Shown: positions 47,142 through 55,085 of the stretch, piece after piece
Position numbering within the stretch: position 1 is the stretch's first letter
How the letters are laid out: every line of letters starts with the position of its first letter
Assembly: GCF_022012475.1 (NCBI RefSeq)
Contig: NZ_JAKLWS010000013.1
Coordinates: forward strand, 1-64,000
DNA length: 64,000 bases
Direction of reading: 5' to 3'
From: Rhodohalobacter sulfatireducens
GTDB taxonomy: Bacteria > Bacteroidota > Rhodothermia > Balneolales > Balneolaceae
Made by a program: the position numbers and the translations under genes
Notes under the pieces: model-generated
What the model saw: the letters and a program-made list of their open reading frames with translations, nothing else
What the model was told of the DNA's origin: nothing
Databases searched by the model: none

Positions 47142-47191
47142 ACGTGTTGTACCTCTATTTAAAACTAATTAGCCGAATATGACTTAAACAC

Positions 47192-47974
47192 TCATAACCA
47201 CGACAAACTTGAAGCGGGTTTATCGTCTTCATCTGAAACAACATCAATAAATATCTCTTCCAGGGATTGGTATCGTTCCTGACTTACCTCATCCTTTATT
47301 TTGATACGGATCTCCTCTGTTTTGGTCTGAAAGACAAGCTTTCCCTTGTGAATAATAGCTACCTCATCACAAAATTTTTCTACCGTGTCAAGATTATGTG
47401 AACTTAAAACCACGGTAACGCCTCTGTCCGCCATCAAACGTAATGTATCTTTAATCTGTTTGGCCGAAGTCGGGTCAATTCCTTCCAAAGGTTCATCCAA
47501 AATAAGCAGTTTGGGTTGATGAATAAGTGCTGCCGCCAACGACACTTTTTTCTTCATACCATTCGAATAGGTTTCAATTTGTGATGTTGCACGCCCTTTG
47601 AGATCAAAAAAGGTAAGCAATTCATTTACTCGTTCCTTAATATCGGTCGACTTTAACTCATAAAGTGCTCCACAAAAATGAAGGTATTCGGTTGCTGTTA
47701 GTTTTTCCAGGTAATGAGGATCTTCAAGAACAAATCCAATATCTTTTTTATGTATATAATCATCATGTTCTATTGTTTTCCCGAAAATTTTTGCAATTCC
47801 CTCGGACCTTTTCACAACTCCCGCCAGGATATTTATAATCGTCGATTTCCCAGCACCATTTGGTCCCAATAAACCGAAAACAGTGGAGTGTGGAATTGTC
47901 ATTGACACACCATCCAATGCAACATGGTTGCCCATATACACTTTTTTTAGATCAACCAGTTCAATTATGCTCAT
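47192..47974 (-). CDS. ABC transporter ATPase subunit
   Basis: A 260-residue ATPase with GLLGPNGAGKSTIINILAG (Walker A), YSNGMKKKVSLAAALIHQPK (signature) and LLILDEPLEGIDPTSAKQI (Walker B), ending in a C-terminal region typical of ABC-2 type drug or lantibiotic-immunity ATPases. It overlaps the upstream permease gene by 4 bases, so it probably forms a complex with the two membrane proteins. LanFEG-like self-protection is the favoured inference. Part of its 3' end is copied at 41.5 kb. Confidence 0.93.
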   Translation of the reverse strand: MSIIELVDLKKVYMGNHVALDGVSMTIPHSTVFGLLGPNGAGKSTIINILAGVVKRSEGIAKIFGKTIEHDDYIHKKDIGFVLEDPHYLEKLTATEYLHFCGALYELKSTDIKERVNELLTFFDLKGRATSQIETYSNGMKKKVSLAAALIHQPKLLILDEPLEGIDPTSAKQIKDTLRLMADRGVTVVLSSHNLDTVEKFCDEVAIIHKGKLVFQTKTEEIRIKIKDEVSQERYQSLEEIFIDVVSDEDDKPASSLSWL

Positions 47975-48624
47975 CTTTCTATCAGATTACAATGTTGAAT
48001 GTTAAATTTCTTAATTACCGTCGGCAACACATAAGAATACCACAATCCAAAAGTCGTAATAGAGAATAAGAGGCAGAAGAGCAAGCTGTCAAACCATAGG
48101 TAAAATAAAACATAAGGTATGGTAGCAAAGGGAATCGTTAAGAACATCAAGAGATAGAGCGAAGCATTATTCTCCACAGTTGGTTCCCCTCTTGGAATGA
48201 TACTGATCCTAGTACCCAAGATCATAAACACCGGTATTGATGTAACTAACAAAAGAACCGCACCCTTATATTCTCCTAAGGTGTTCTCAAAGAAAAAAGA
48301 ACTTCCAAACAACAAGAGTGACGGGACAGTAATCATAACGAGTATCCAAACGATGCATTTGGAAAAGAATATTGCACGGATACTCCAGGGAGCCAGACAA
48401 TAATTTATAAACTCCCTTTTTCCGCTGAACACATCTCCGAGAGTAGGTCCTAAAAAGCTGCACCCGAACACAATTACCAATGGTATATTAAAAAATTGTT
48501 GATGTTTATAGATAATTGAAAGCAACATCCCAACAGCTAAACCTATGCCTGTGAGCATAAAAAGCAGACTCATATAACGAATCATTATACTGAACTGGGT
48601 TTTGATATGAATCCACATTACCAC
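47971..48624 (-). CDS. ABC-2 type permease subunit
   Basis: A 217-residue protein with six hydrophobic segments (e.g. MSLLFMLTGIGLAVGMLLSI, LFYLWFDSLLFCLLFSIT). It contains no enzymatic motif. It ends inside the start of the ATPase gene and begins 11 bases after the other permease, so the three form one transporter. The role is inferred from position. Confidence 0.78.
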   Translation of the reverse strand: MVMWIHIKTQFSIMIRYMSLLFMLTGIGLAVGMLLSIIYKHQQFFNIPLVIVFGCSFLGPTLGDVFSGKREFINYCLAPWSIRAIFFSKCIVWILVMITVPSLLLFGSSFFFENTLGEYKGAVLLLVTSIPVFMILGTRISIIPRGEPTVENNASLYLLMFLTIPFATIPYVLFYLWFDSLLFCLLFSITTFGLWYSYVLPTVIKKFNIQHCNLIER

Positions 48625-48635
48625 GGAATTTTTTT

Positions 48636-49367
48636 TTAATGATTAGAAGACGACCATGCCAGAAGTGCCAGAACAGAAGCTAAACTAACAAATAAATAAA
48701 TTATATTAGTCCAAACAATCTGTATATCGTGCATTAATAACCCGAAAAGCCCGTTTCCCACAAAGCTTATAATCGGGAGCTTCGTAAAAATAAACTCTGA
48801 TTCGGTTAAGACTGCCACGAGTATAATACCGATGAATATAAAACCGAGGTTCGTAATATTTTTTCGGTAACGGTATAGCCACTTTCCGGCCACCCAATGA
48901 ATAGCAAGGGTAAAAGCAATAAGATTAGCCCAAAGTAAAATCCAAAAAAATGGGCTAAAAGCCGCTGCTATGTACAGAGAGTGAAATACAAAAAAAAGTG
49001 AACTCACAAGGATGACCGTCGCAAACGTAAATGATTTAATATCTAATACAAGCAAAAGTGAATGAAATTTCAAAAATTTCCATCGGCTTATCGGAAACAC
49101 CCTCAAATGTCTCGGTTCAATCAACGCCTTACTCTGAAATTTCAACAGAGTAGCTAATACGTCGGTCATTACAAGTAGGTATGCCAACAGATTGAAAACG
49201 ATACGCGTCTCTTTCGGACTTCTTTCCGCTACCAAATTCAATGAACCTCCTAAACCGACAAAGAAGAGACAGCTCCCCGCAATCCAAATACTATAGAACC
49301 ACTCACTTTGCCGGATCCGACTGATGAGCTTTTCGTTTGTTTGGTAGAGAATTTTCAGGATTTTCAA
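48636..49367 (-). CDS. ABC-type permease subunit
   Basis: A 243-residue protein with six to seven hydrophobic segments (VFNLLAYLLVMTDVLATLL, ITNLGFIFIGIILVAVLT) and a basic cytoplasmic N-terminus. RHLRVFPISRWKFLKFHSL resembles the coupling region of exporter-type permeases. It follows the terminator after the peptide gene and opens the transporter run 48636-42335. The exact transporter family is uncertain. Confidence 0.75.
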   Translation of the reverse strand: MKILKILYQTNEKLISRIRQSEWFYSIWIAGSCLFFVGLGGSLNLVAERSPKETRIVFNLLAYLLVMTDVLATLLKFQSKALIEPRHLRVFPISRWKFLKFHSLLLVLDIKSFTFATVILVSSLFFVFHSLYIAAAFSPFFWILLWANLIAFTLAIHWVAGKWLYRYRKNITNLGFIFIGIILVAVLTESEFIFTKLPIISFVGNGLFGLLMHDIQIVWTNIIYLFVSLASVLALLAWSSSNH

Positions 49368-49398
49368 AAAATCTTTTTTGAGTATTTATACTTATCTT

Positions 49399-49451
49399 AA
49401 AAAAAAAATGATGGTTACCATGTAAGTAATTTATTTCTACATGGTAACCAT
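49399..49451 (-). terminator. Strong terminator behind the precursor-peptide gene
   Basis: A perfect 14-bp inverted repeat, ATGGTTACCATGTA (49411-49424) and TACATGGTAACCAT (49438-49451), has a 13-base loop. On the - strand it is followed by a run of ten T residues (49399-49408). It begins 7 bases after the peptide stop and lies before the ABC permease, so most transcripts of the peptide should end here. Confidence 0.88.
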
Positions 49452-49458
49452 ACATTCC

Positions 49459-49656
49459 TTACAGGCATTCATATCCTATAGCTAGACCAGCGCCATATCC
49501 GCCTGCAGCAAATCCGATAGCAACCCCCCAGCCGACAGGTCCTGAAAGCGCCGCGACACCACCTAAGAGAGCAATAGTAGCAGCGTGCGCTCCTAAGCAA
49601 CCAATTAAATCTCCACCTTCTATCTGTTCCATTTTTTCTAAACTTAAAGTTCTCAT
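49459..49656 (-). CDS. Double-glycine leader bacteriocin-like precursor peptide
   Basis: A 65-residue peptide. ATG 49656 is fixed by an exact Shine-Dalgarno sequence AAGGAGG at 49663-49669. The leader MRTLSLEKMEQIEGG fits the double-glycine leader pattern (LSxEE...IxGG) cut by C39 exporters. The predicted core is 50 residues, starting DLIGCLGAHAATIALLGG and ending GLAIGYECL. It is Gly/Ala-rich and hydrophobic, with only two cysteines (core positions 5 and 49) that could bridge its ends. The frame is open upstream to 49746, but that lies before the ribosome site. No database match is claimed. Confidence 0.85.
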   Translation of the reverse strand: MRTLSLEKMEQIEGGDLIGCLGAHAATIALLGGVAALSGPVGWGVAIGFAAGGYGAGLAIGYECL

Positions 49657-49758
49657 ATCAATCCTCCTTATTTGGTTAATGTTTAGACCACCCACCAAAT
49701 CTTTTGATGAATGCTTACAAACAAAAAAATTATTGCTATTCACCATAGCAAGTAAAAC

Positions 49759-50265
49759 CTATCCCCAATTTCGGTTTTTTTCTCGCCAATTCAGGTATTC
49801 ATAGAAGCCAAACAGTTTTTTCCATTCTAACCAAGTAAAACTTACATCAGGCTCTTCAGTCAAAAGATACTCTCTTAATTCGCTGAATGTAGTGTTGTAA
49901 TGTCTACTCAAGAACTTATACAAAGCATCACTTGTTTCACCTACACCCGATTCAAAAGCTACTGTTAAACTGGTTACCTCAGCTCCGTTTTTTATGATTA
50001 GGAACACGATGATCTCGAAGCGCACTTCTCGTAAAATAATTTTGGGTGGTTTGTCATATGTAGTCTTCATCTCCTTCTTTAACCAACTCTGTGACACATT
50101 TGCTGCTTTTGCCCATTCTTTCACATACCGAATCGATTCTATTTCATGAATTAAAATCCGAACCACTTTTTCAGCTTTGTTTCCATTCTTTCTATTCATA
50201 CTTTTAAAATATTTCTCGCTTCTGTATTTATTCTCTTCATGCATAGTATTCTGTTCTTGTTGCAC
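49759..50265 (-). CDS. AraC-like DNA-binding regulator
   Basis: Up to 168 residues. The C-terminal part has two helix-turn-helix units of the AraC type: SIRYVKEWAKAANVSQSWLK (first) and AVAFESGVGETSDALYKFL-like VTSLTVAFESGVGETSDALY, then RHYNTTFSELREYLL (second). There is no obvious ligand-binding domain. The first ATG 50265, or later ones at 50244 and 50199, may be the start. It lies directly upstream of the peptide gene in the same direction and is a good candidate for its regulator. Confidence 0.68.
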   Translation of the reverse strand: MQQEQNTMHEENKYRSEKYFKSMNRKNGNKAEKVVRILIHEIESIRYVKEWAKAANVSQSWLKKEMKTTYDKPPKIILREVRFEIIVFLIIKNGAEVTSLTVAFESGVGETSDALYKFLSRHYNTTFSELREYLLTEEPDVSFTWLEWKKLFGFYEYLNWREKNRNWG

Positions 50266-50389
50266 CTATACTCTACTCTGTATGAACCGGAATTTTCAAA
50301 TTCCTTACATTTTTTTCAGAAAACCTATCATTTTTCCAAAAAAATCCAGTAAAAAACCTCATCCAAGTATTGCATCCCACACCGCTACA

Positions 50390-50833
50390 ATGAAAGAGAA
50401 AAAACGAATCGGGCTGGTGGCCCACGATTACCGAAAACGAGATCTGATCGACTGGGTTGATTACAATAGCGGCACTCTGAAAGACCACAAGCTCTACGGA
50501 ACCGGAACAACCGGTGGTTTAATTGAGGAAAAATTGGGCCTCAAAGTCTACCGCTTTATGAGCGGACCGCTGGGCGGTGATCTTCAGCTCGGCGCCACAA
50601 TTGCCGATGGCGATCTGGATATCCTGATCTTTTTCTGGGATCCGCTCCAGGCGCAACCCCACGATGTGGACGTAAAAGCCCTGCTCAGAATCTGTATCGT
50701 TTACAATATTCCGCTTGCGTGCAACCGGTCATCTGCCGACTTCCTGATCTCCTCCGAACTGCTGGATAAACCCTATGAGCGTTTTCTTGTGGATTATGGG
50801 GAAAGGTTAAGGAATTTGAAGACTGAGGAGTGA
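50390..50833 (+). CDS. mgsA: Methylglyoxal synthase (second copy)
   Basis: A 147-residue enzyme with all the motifs of the first copy (GTGTTGGLIEEKLG, SGPLGGDLQLGATIADGD, DPLQAQPHDVDVKALLR). It differs from it at three residues only: E/K in KDHxLYG, H/Y in KVxRFM and V/T in LKxEE. The ATG of the first copy is absent here, so ATG 50390 (MKEKKRIGL) is chosen; it gives the normal family length. A longer frame from 50177 exists but starts inside the divergent regulator. pilB-type genes follow downstream after parDE. Confidence 0.88.
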   Translation: MKEKKRIGLVAHDYRKRDLIDWVDYNSGTLKDHKLYGTGTTGGLIEEKLGLKVYRFMSGPLGGDLQLGATIADGDLDILIFFWDPLQAQPHDVDVKALLRICIVYNIPLACNRSSADFLISSELLDKPYERFLVDYGERLRNLKTEE

Positions 50834-50947
50834 AGCGGGTTGCCGCCGTTCAAAGTTTAAGGTTTTCAGGTTTAAAGTTGCGCATCTTGTTGAGAGACAG
50901 CCTGATCAAAGTAAACCACGAACACAAGGCTGCTAATATCAATTTTT

Positions 50948-51232
50948 CTAAATTTGATTCATATCCTGGCGACCGATTATTGCCATGATCTCGACGGTTT
51001 CATTTTTTACCCGGTAATAAATACCATCCACCCCGCAAACACACCGTCGATATCCTTCACGGATATAATCGACTTTCGGGTAACGGTCAGGATAGCGGGA
51101 AATGATCTCAAACTGCTCAAAAAAATCAAGCAGGTATCTATCCGCCTGCTCTTCTCCAAAATTTCGAACTCCGTATTGATGGATTCGAATCAGATCTTCT
51201 TTTGCCTGATTGCTTAACTTATAGCTGGCCAT
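50948..51232 (-). CDS. parE: ParE/RelE-family toxin
   Basis: A 94-residue toxin of the ParE group. YKLSNQAKEDLIRIHQYGVR, NFGEEQADRYLLDFFEQFE and GYRRCVCGVDGIYYRVKNET are the standard helices and strands. ParE toxins poison DNA gyrase. ATG 51232 is chosen because it begins the fold (MASYKLSN) and overlaps the antitoxin end by 14 bases, the usual coupling. The frame is open to 51274. A decayed relative lies at 41.4 kb. Confidence 0.92.
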   Translation of the reverse strand: MASYKLSNQAKEDLIRIHQYGVRNFGEEQADRYLLDFFEQFEIISRYPDRYPKVDYIREGYRRCVCGVDGIYYRVKNETVEIMAIIGRQDMNQI

Positions 51233-51470
51233 CCCGGCGTAATTGCTGCTTCGATTCGGCCAGGATTTCATCACGGGTTTCTCCGGTGAATCCCCCCCTC
51301 TCTGCAGCGATTAGTTTAGAGCGGATCCATTCTACCTCTTCCTCCCGGTTCCGTGCTCTTCGAACCAAATCGTTAACAAGCTCACTTTTACTTTTATACT
51401 CCATCTTGTCAACCTGGGCCTTTAACCACTCATCGTTAGGTTTGGTAAATGTTATACTTTGTCTTGTCAT
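51219..51470 (-). CDS. parD: ParD-family antitoxin
   Basis: An 83-residue antitoxin with a ribbon-helix-helix N-terminus (RQSITFTKPNDEWLKAQVDK, KSKSELVNDLVRRARNREEE) and a flexible acidic C-terminus that would wrap the toxin. ATG 51470 is favoured by a strong AGGAGGAG ribosome site just upstream (51474-51481). It precedes parE and overlaps it by 14 bases. It is probably autoregulated, as in this family. Confidence 0.92.
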   Translation of the reverse strand: MTRQSITFTKPNDEWLKAQVDKMEYKSKSELVNDLVRRARNREEEVEWIRSKLIAAERGGFTGETRDEILAESKQQLRRDGQL

Positions 51471-51587
51471 TACTCCTCCTCTATTTTGATGCAAAAATAC
51501 ACCAAACCTGCATCATGGACAAGATTAATAACAAAAACTGACCCATCCATGCCCAATCTCTAATCTATTCTAATTCCGGTTTTATCT

Positions 51588-51780
51588 TTACGCCTGTAGT
51601 TCCTTTCTGTATATATGTAGATCAAAAATCAGGGCGCCGGCGAAAACCGCTGCAAAAGATACAAACATATCCTTCACGGTTTTAATACTAAGAAGCTCTG
51701 AGCTATATAAAATCAGGGGCCAAGTTTAAAGCACCGACAATAAATTCCCCAACAAAGATTCGTTGCTTTGTGTTTAGCAT
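51588..51780 (-). pseudogene. Small membrane protein, frameshifted (right copy)
   Basis: From ATG 51780 the - strand reads MLNTKQRIFVGEFIVGALN, then the frame shifts by one and continues LILYSSELLSIKTVKDMFV and SFAAVFAGALIFDLHIYRK to TAA at 51588-51590. The span is 193 bases, one more than a multiple of three. It aligns with the TAG-broken left copy at 42019-42213, so it is the second member of a duplicated pair. Neither copy is intact. Confidence 0.55.
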
Positions 51781-51924
51781 GATGATGTCATTGTATTGTG
51801 TGATCTCCTTTTCTTAATTAATCGAAATTTTCGAAATCCTTACAGTTTTTCCGGGATTATAATCACTCTGATGATAAAGTGAATGTAATTTGGGTAAAGT
51901 CATGCCTGTTTTGGTAGTCAGCCT

Positions 51925-52079
51925 TTAACCGCGTACATAATAGTTCTCATTGGATATCAATTCGTCAAGACTCCCGGAATCACGAATGGAGCTATTTTCA
52001 AGGATATAAATCTTATCTGTTTGTTTGGCAAGACTGATTCGATGAGTAACAAAGAGCAATCCAATTTGATTCTTTTTTG
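51925..52079 (-). pseudogene. 3' remnant of a second C39-ABC exporter gene
   Basis: The - strand encodes KKNQIGLLFVTHRISLAKQ, TDKIYILENSSIRDSGS and LDELISNENYYVRG, then TAA at 51925-51927. This matches the last 50 residues of the intact exporter at 42335-44524 with only a few changes, and about 80 bases of DNA (roughly 51996-52079) are nearly identical. The homology stops abruptly at 52079, so the rest of this exporter copy is deleted. Confidence 0.8.
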
Positions 52080-52488
52080 CCCGTTAAGTTTCCGGCATCA
52101 TCGTCCCAAAATCTTCCTGACTCATCTGTTCTCGGCACGAATTACGTACATCTTTACTGAAAATAAATCCAGCCTCAATACCACCTATGTCGTCACCAAA
52201 CAATTATGCTTTTTTAGAAACCTTATGTCTTATACACGCTATGGGCCTAATATTTTCAGGTAGCTATCGTTTCGTAATTCAAGACACAGCGGACGAAATA
52301 AACAACCGCCAGATCTGGAATATTCTTCTATCCAACGAGATCCGTCTTTTGCAGCTCTTACCCCGGGTTTGACAAGTAGAATGCACCGGTATAAATTGGT
52401 ATTAAAAACGTCTATATTGGGTTTAATTATTTATTAGCTATATTTAATTATCTACATGCTATGCTCTAATCTTTATATTTCGTGATTC
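52080..52488. other. Gap between the exporter remnant and the pilB-type gene
   Basis: This stretch lies between the sharp end of the exporter homology and the TTG start of the pilus ATPase gene. A + strand frame runs through 52263 but shows no recognisable family and begins within the exporter remnant, so it is not called. The last 100 bases are AT-rich and probably contain the promoter of the pilus genes. Nothing else is recognised. Confidence 0.5.
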
Positions 52489-54294
52489 TTGAGCAAACCT
52501 GATTCTACAATGGATACGGCTAAAAAGAATACATTTTTTGTACGAAAACGCCTGGGTGAAGCCCTTGTTGAAAATGGTATCATTACCCATGAGCAGCTTG
52601 AGAAAGCTATAAATACCCATCAGGAAGAACCGGCTTCCATTCGGCGGCGTCTCAGTACAATTATCATAGAAGATTTTGATGCCGACCGCCATGAAGTAAT
52701 GAAGACCATCTCCCGTCTTTATGCCTTCCGGGAAGTATTGCCAAATGGTTCACCCTCCAAGAAGATGATCGGGAATATTCGCAGCATGTTGGATGAAATT
52801 CCCGACGATGTTGTGGATGAGATGATCTACCGGAAAACCGTTCCGTTTAAGGCAGATAAGGATTTGATCATACTGGCTTCTGCTGATCCGACCGATCCCC
52901 AGATCTCTATATTGGCTTCAGAACTTCCGTACAAACTCTATGAACTGACCTACTGCAAGCAGGAAACTGTAGACTTGATCATTAATAAGGTTTATGATCA
53001 AAAGAATGAGTTCCTCCGAATCCTGGATGATATTGAGTTCGAAGAACCTGAAATCACCGAAGAGGATCTGGATGAAGAGGAGCTGGATAAAGAGATCAAT
53101 AAAAGTATGCTTAACTCCCTTGTGGAGGGTATGCTTGTTGAAGCGGTTCGAAAAGGTGCGAGTGATATCCATATCATACCCGGGAAAGAAAATGTGACGG
53201 ATATTCTTTTCAGAATGGACGGGCGGCTCCAGGTTTGGCATTCACAGCCCAACGTAAAACCGGAAGCCCTATCGGCAGTTGTGAAAGATAAAACCATGAA
53301 TGTGGATCGTTTTGAGAGGGATTCAACCCAAGACGGGTATATACAACGGCGTATTGATGCCACCAATATTCGTTTCCGGGTCTCAATCATGCCGATGGTC
53401 GGTGAAGAGTTTGAGCGAAAACTTGAGTCTGTGGTAATAAGGGTTCTGGATGACAGGAAAGTCATTACAGATCTTGACGAGCTTGGCCTGCAGGAGAAAG
53501 CGTATGCAGATTTTAATAAGGCGATTAACCAGCCGTCCGGAATTGTGATTATTACGGGGCCTACCGGATCAGGTAAATCAACCACGTTGGTGGCTGCGTT
53601 GCACTCCGTGATGAGCCCCGAGTTTAATGTATTAACCATTGAGGAACCGGTAGAATACCTGATCAAAGGTGCACGACAGTTAAAGATTTCCGAGAGTATG
53701 ACGTTCGATAATGCCATGCGGGGAATTTTGAGACATGACCCTGATATTGTACTGGTCGGTGAGATTCGAGACCTGAAAACTGCTGAAATTGCCATCAAAC
53801 TTGCAAATACGGGGCACCTGACCTTCTCCACACTTCACACGAATGATGCACCCAGTGCCGTATCCAGGCTCTTTAAGATGGGCGTAGAACCTTTTCTAAT
53901 TGCAAATGCTATTAACCTGGTGATGGCCCAGCGATTGGTGCGAAAGTTATGTAAGCATTGCAAAGAACAATACGATAAAGAGGAGATCAGGCAGCCGGCC
54001 AAAAACCTTGGTTTTAGCGAAGATGAAATTGAGGAAATAACATTTTACAAACCGGTGGGGTGTGAGAAGTGCAACCAGGGGTACGATGGCCGAATCGCTA
54101 TCATGGAGGCGCTCTATTTTGATGACGAAGTAAAAAGAATGATTTTTGATGCAGGAGATGAGATCGATGAAGATGCCCTGCGTAAATATGCTATTAAAAA
54201 TGGCATGCTGACGCTTAGAGCATCGGGACGGAAACGAATTAAAAATGGTATTACTACAATAGAGGAAGTAATGGCCATCACATTGGAAGATTAA
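52489..54294 (+). CDS. PilB/GspE-type assembly ATPase
   Basis: A 601-residue hexameric ATPase that powers pilus or pseudopilus assembly. The N-terminal MshEN-like region (GEALVENGIITHEQLEKAI) precedes the ATPase core: Walker A GPTGSGKST at 357-365, an Asp box (EPVEYLIKGARQLKISE), Walker B GILRHDPDIVLVGEIRD and a His box (TGHLTFSTLHTNDAPSA). A four-cysteine zinc site (CKHC...CEKC) near 485-525 is typical of PilB/GspE. It starts at TTG 52489. It heads the cluster that continues to 60722. Confidence 0.93.
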   Translation: MSKPDSTMDTAKKNTFFVRKRLGEALVENGIITHEQLEKAINTHQEEPASIRRRLSTIIIEDFDADRHEVMKTISRLYAFREVLPNGSPSKKMIGNIRSMLDEIPDDVVDEMIYRKTVPFKADKDLIILASADPTDPQISILASELPYKLYELTYCKQETVDLIINKVYDQKNEFLRILDDIEFEEPEITEEDLDEEELDKEINKSMLNSLVEGMLVEAVRKGASDIHIIPGKENVTDILFRMDGRLQVWHSQPNVKPEALSAVVKDKTMNVDRFERDSTQDGYIQRRIDATNIRFRVSIMPMVGEEFERKLESVVIRVLDDRKVITDLDELGLQEKAYADFNKAINQPSGIVIITGPTGSGKSTTLVAALHSVMSPEFNVLTIEEPVEYLIKGARQLKISESMTFDNAMRGILRHDPDIVLVGEIRDLKTAEIAIKLANTGHLTFSTLHTNDAPSAVSRLFKMGVEPFLIANAINLVMAQRLVRKLCKHCKEQYDKEEIRQPAKNLGFSEDEIEEITFYKPVGCEKCNQGYDGRIAIMEALYFDDEVKRMIFDAGDEIDEDALRKYAIKNGMLTLRASGRKRIKNGITTIEEVMAITLED

Positions 54295-54432
54295 CACAAA
54301 CCACTTCTAAGAACATTCTGGTAAAGCTAAACTGAACAGAGTATATTTAAGCTTTATTTATTAAAATTTATTAATATTCAATTATTCTTATATCTTAATT
54401 AAAGGAACAATACCGTATCAGCGAGAGTCCAT

Positions 54433-54483
54433 GAACAGTTCATTTTCTTTATTATATGATGAACGGTTCTTTAATTTTTTATT
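54433..54483 (+). terminator. Probable terminator after the pilB-type gene
   Basis: GAACAGTTCAT (54433-54443) pairs with ATGAACGGTTC (54459-54469), ten of eleven positions, around a 15-base AT-rich loop. The tract TTTAATTTTTTATT follows. The stem is weaker than the other terminators here, but the T-rich tract is in the right orientation for the preceding gene. Confidence 0.55.
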
Positions 54484-54562
54484 GATACTGTGATATTCCT
54501 CAAATCTCTGGGTACAATTTTTTAACAAAAGAGAATACACAGTTAATTTTTACACGAATTAA

Positions 54563-55081
54563 TTGATTGGCCAAATGGATAGTCGAAAAAAAGACTTACT
54601 GCATCACCCGAGGGTACAGCAAGTGCTGGATTCATCTCCTCTTCTTTTGCGAAAATTTCCGCCGGAAGATTACCGGGAATTTTTGTTATGTGGATCACTG
54701 GAAGAATACAACGCCGGTGAAACTATTGTTTCAGAGAAAGAACATTTTGTAAATGACGGATGGTTAGTTGTTGATGGCAGCGTATCGCTTTTTAAAGAGG
54801 ACGTATATATTGCAAAATTGCATCCCGGTGATTTTATTGGAGAAACATTTTTATTTAAAAACAGGGCGCCTTCAGGCACATTGATCGCCACCCGGCCAAC
54901 AGCGGTTATACGTCTAAAACGGGAAGATGTACTCAAATTCTTTGAAAGCAGGCCGGATCGCCTGTTTAAAATGTTTATCATGAACTTAATTGACCTGCAG
55001 AACCAAAAACTCATTTACGCCGGCAAGAAGCTGCTATATATTCAGAGAAAATTAGCTTATCAAACCAACGAAGATAACTAA
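54563..55081 (+). CDS. Cyclic-nucleotide-binding-domain protein
   Basis: A 172-residue protein from TTG 54563, or 168 residues from ATG 54575. It has a single cNMP-binding beta-barrel: EYNAGETIVSEKEHFVNDGW, VVDGSVSLFKEDVYIAKL and HPGDFIGETFLFKNRAPSGT (phosphate-binding cassette with Gly-Glu). The C-terminal helices lack a DNA-binding domain. It may bind cAMP, cGMP or c-di-GMP. Its position between PilB- and PilT-type ATPase genes (5-base gap to the next) suggests it controls pilus activity. Confidence 0.82.
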   Translation: MIGQMDSRKKDLLHHPRVQQVLDSSPLLLRKFPPEDYREFLLCGSLEEYNAGETIVSEKEHFVNDGWLVVDGSVSLFKEDVYIAKLHPGDFIGETFLFKNRAPSGTLIATRPTAVIRLKREDVLKFFESRPDRLFKMFIMNLIDLQNQKLIYAGKKLLYIQRKLAYQTNEDN

Positions 55082-55085
55082 GGGT

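Noticed and set aside
50177-50389. N-terminal extension of the second mgsA to ATG 50177
   Set aside because: It begins inside the divergent regulator gene and adds about 70 residues absent from the first copy and from the family.
52998-53831. 277-residue - strand frame
   Set aside because: It lies wholly inside the pilus ATPase gene, is Ser/Arg-rich and lacks domains; it is an antisense shadow.
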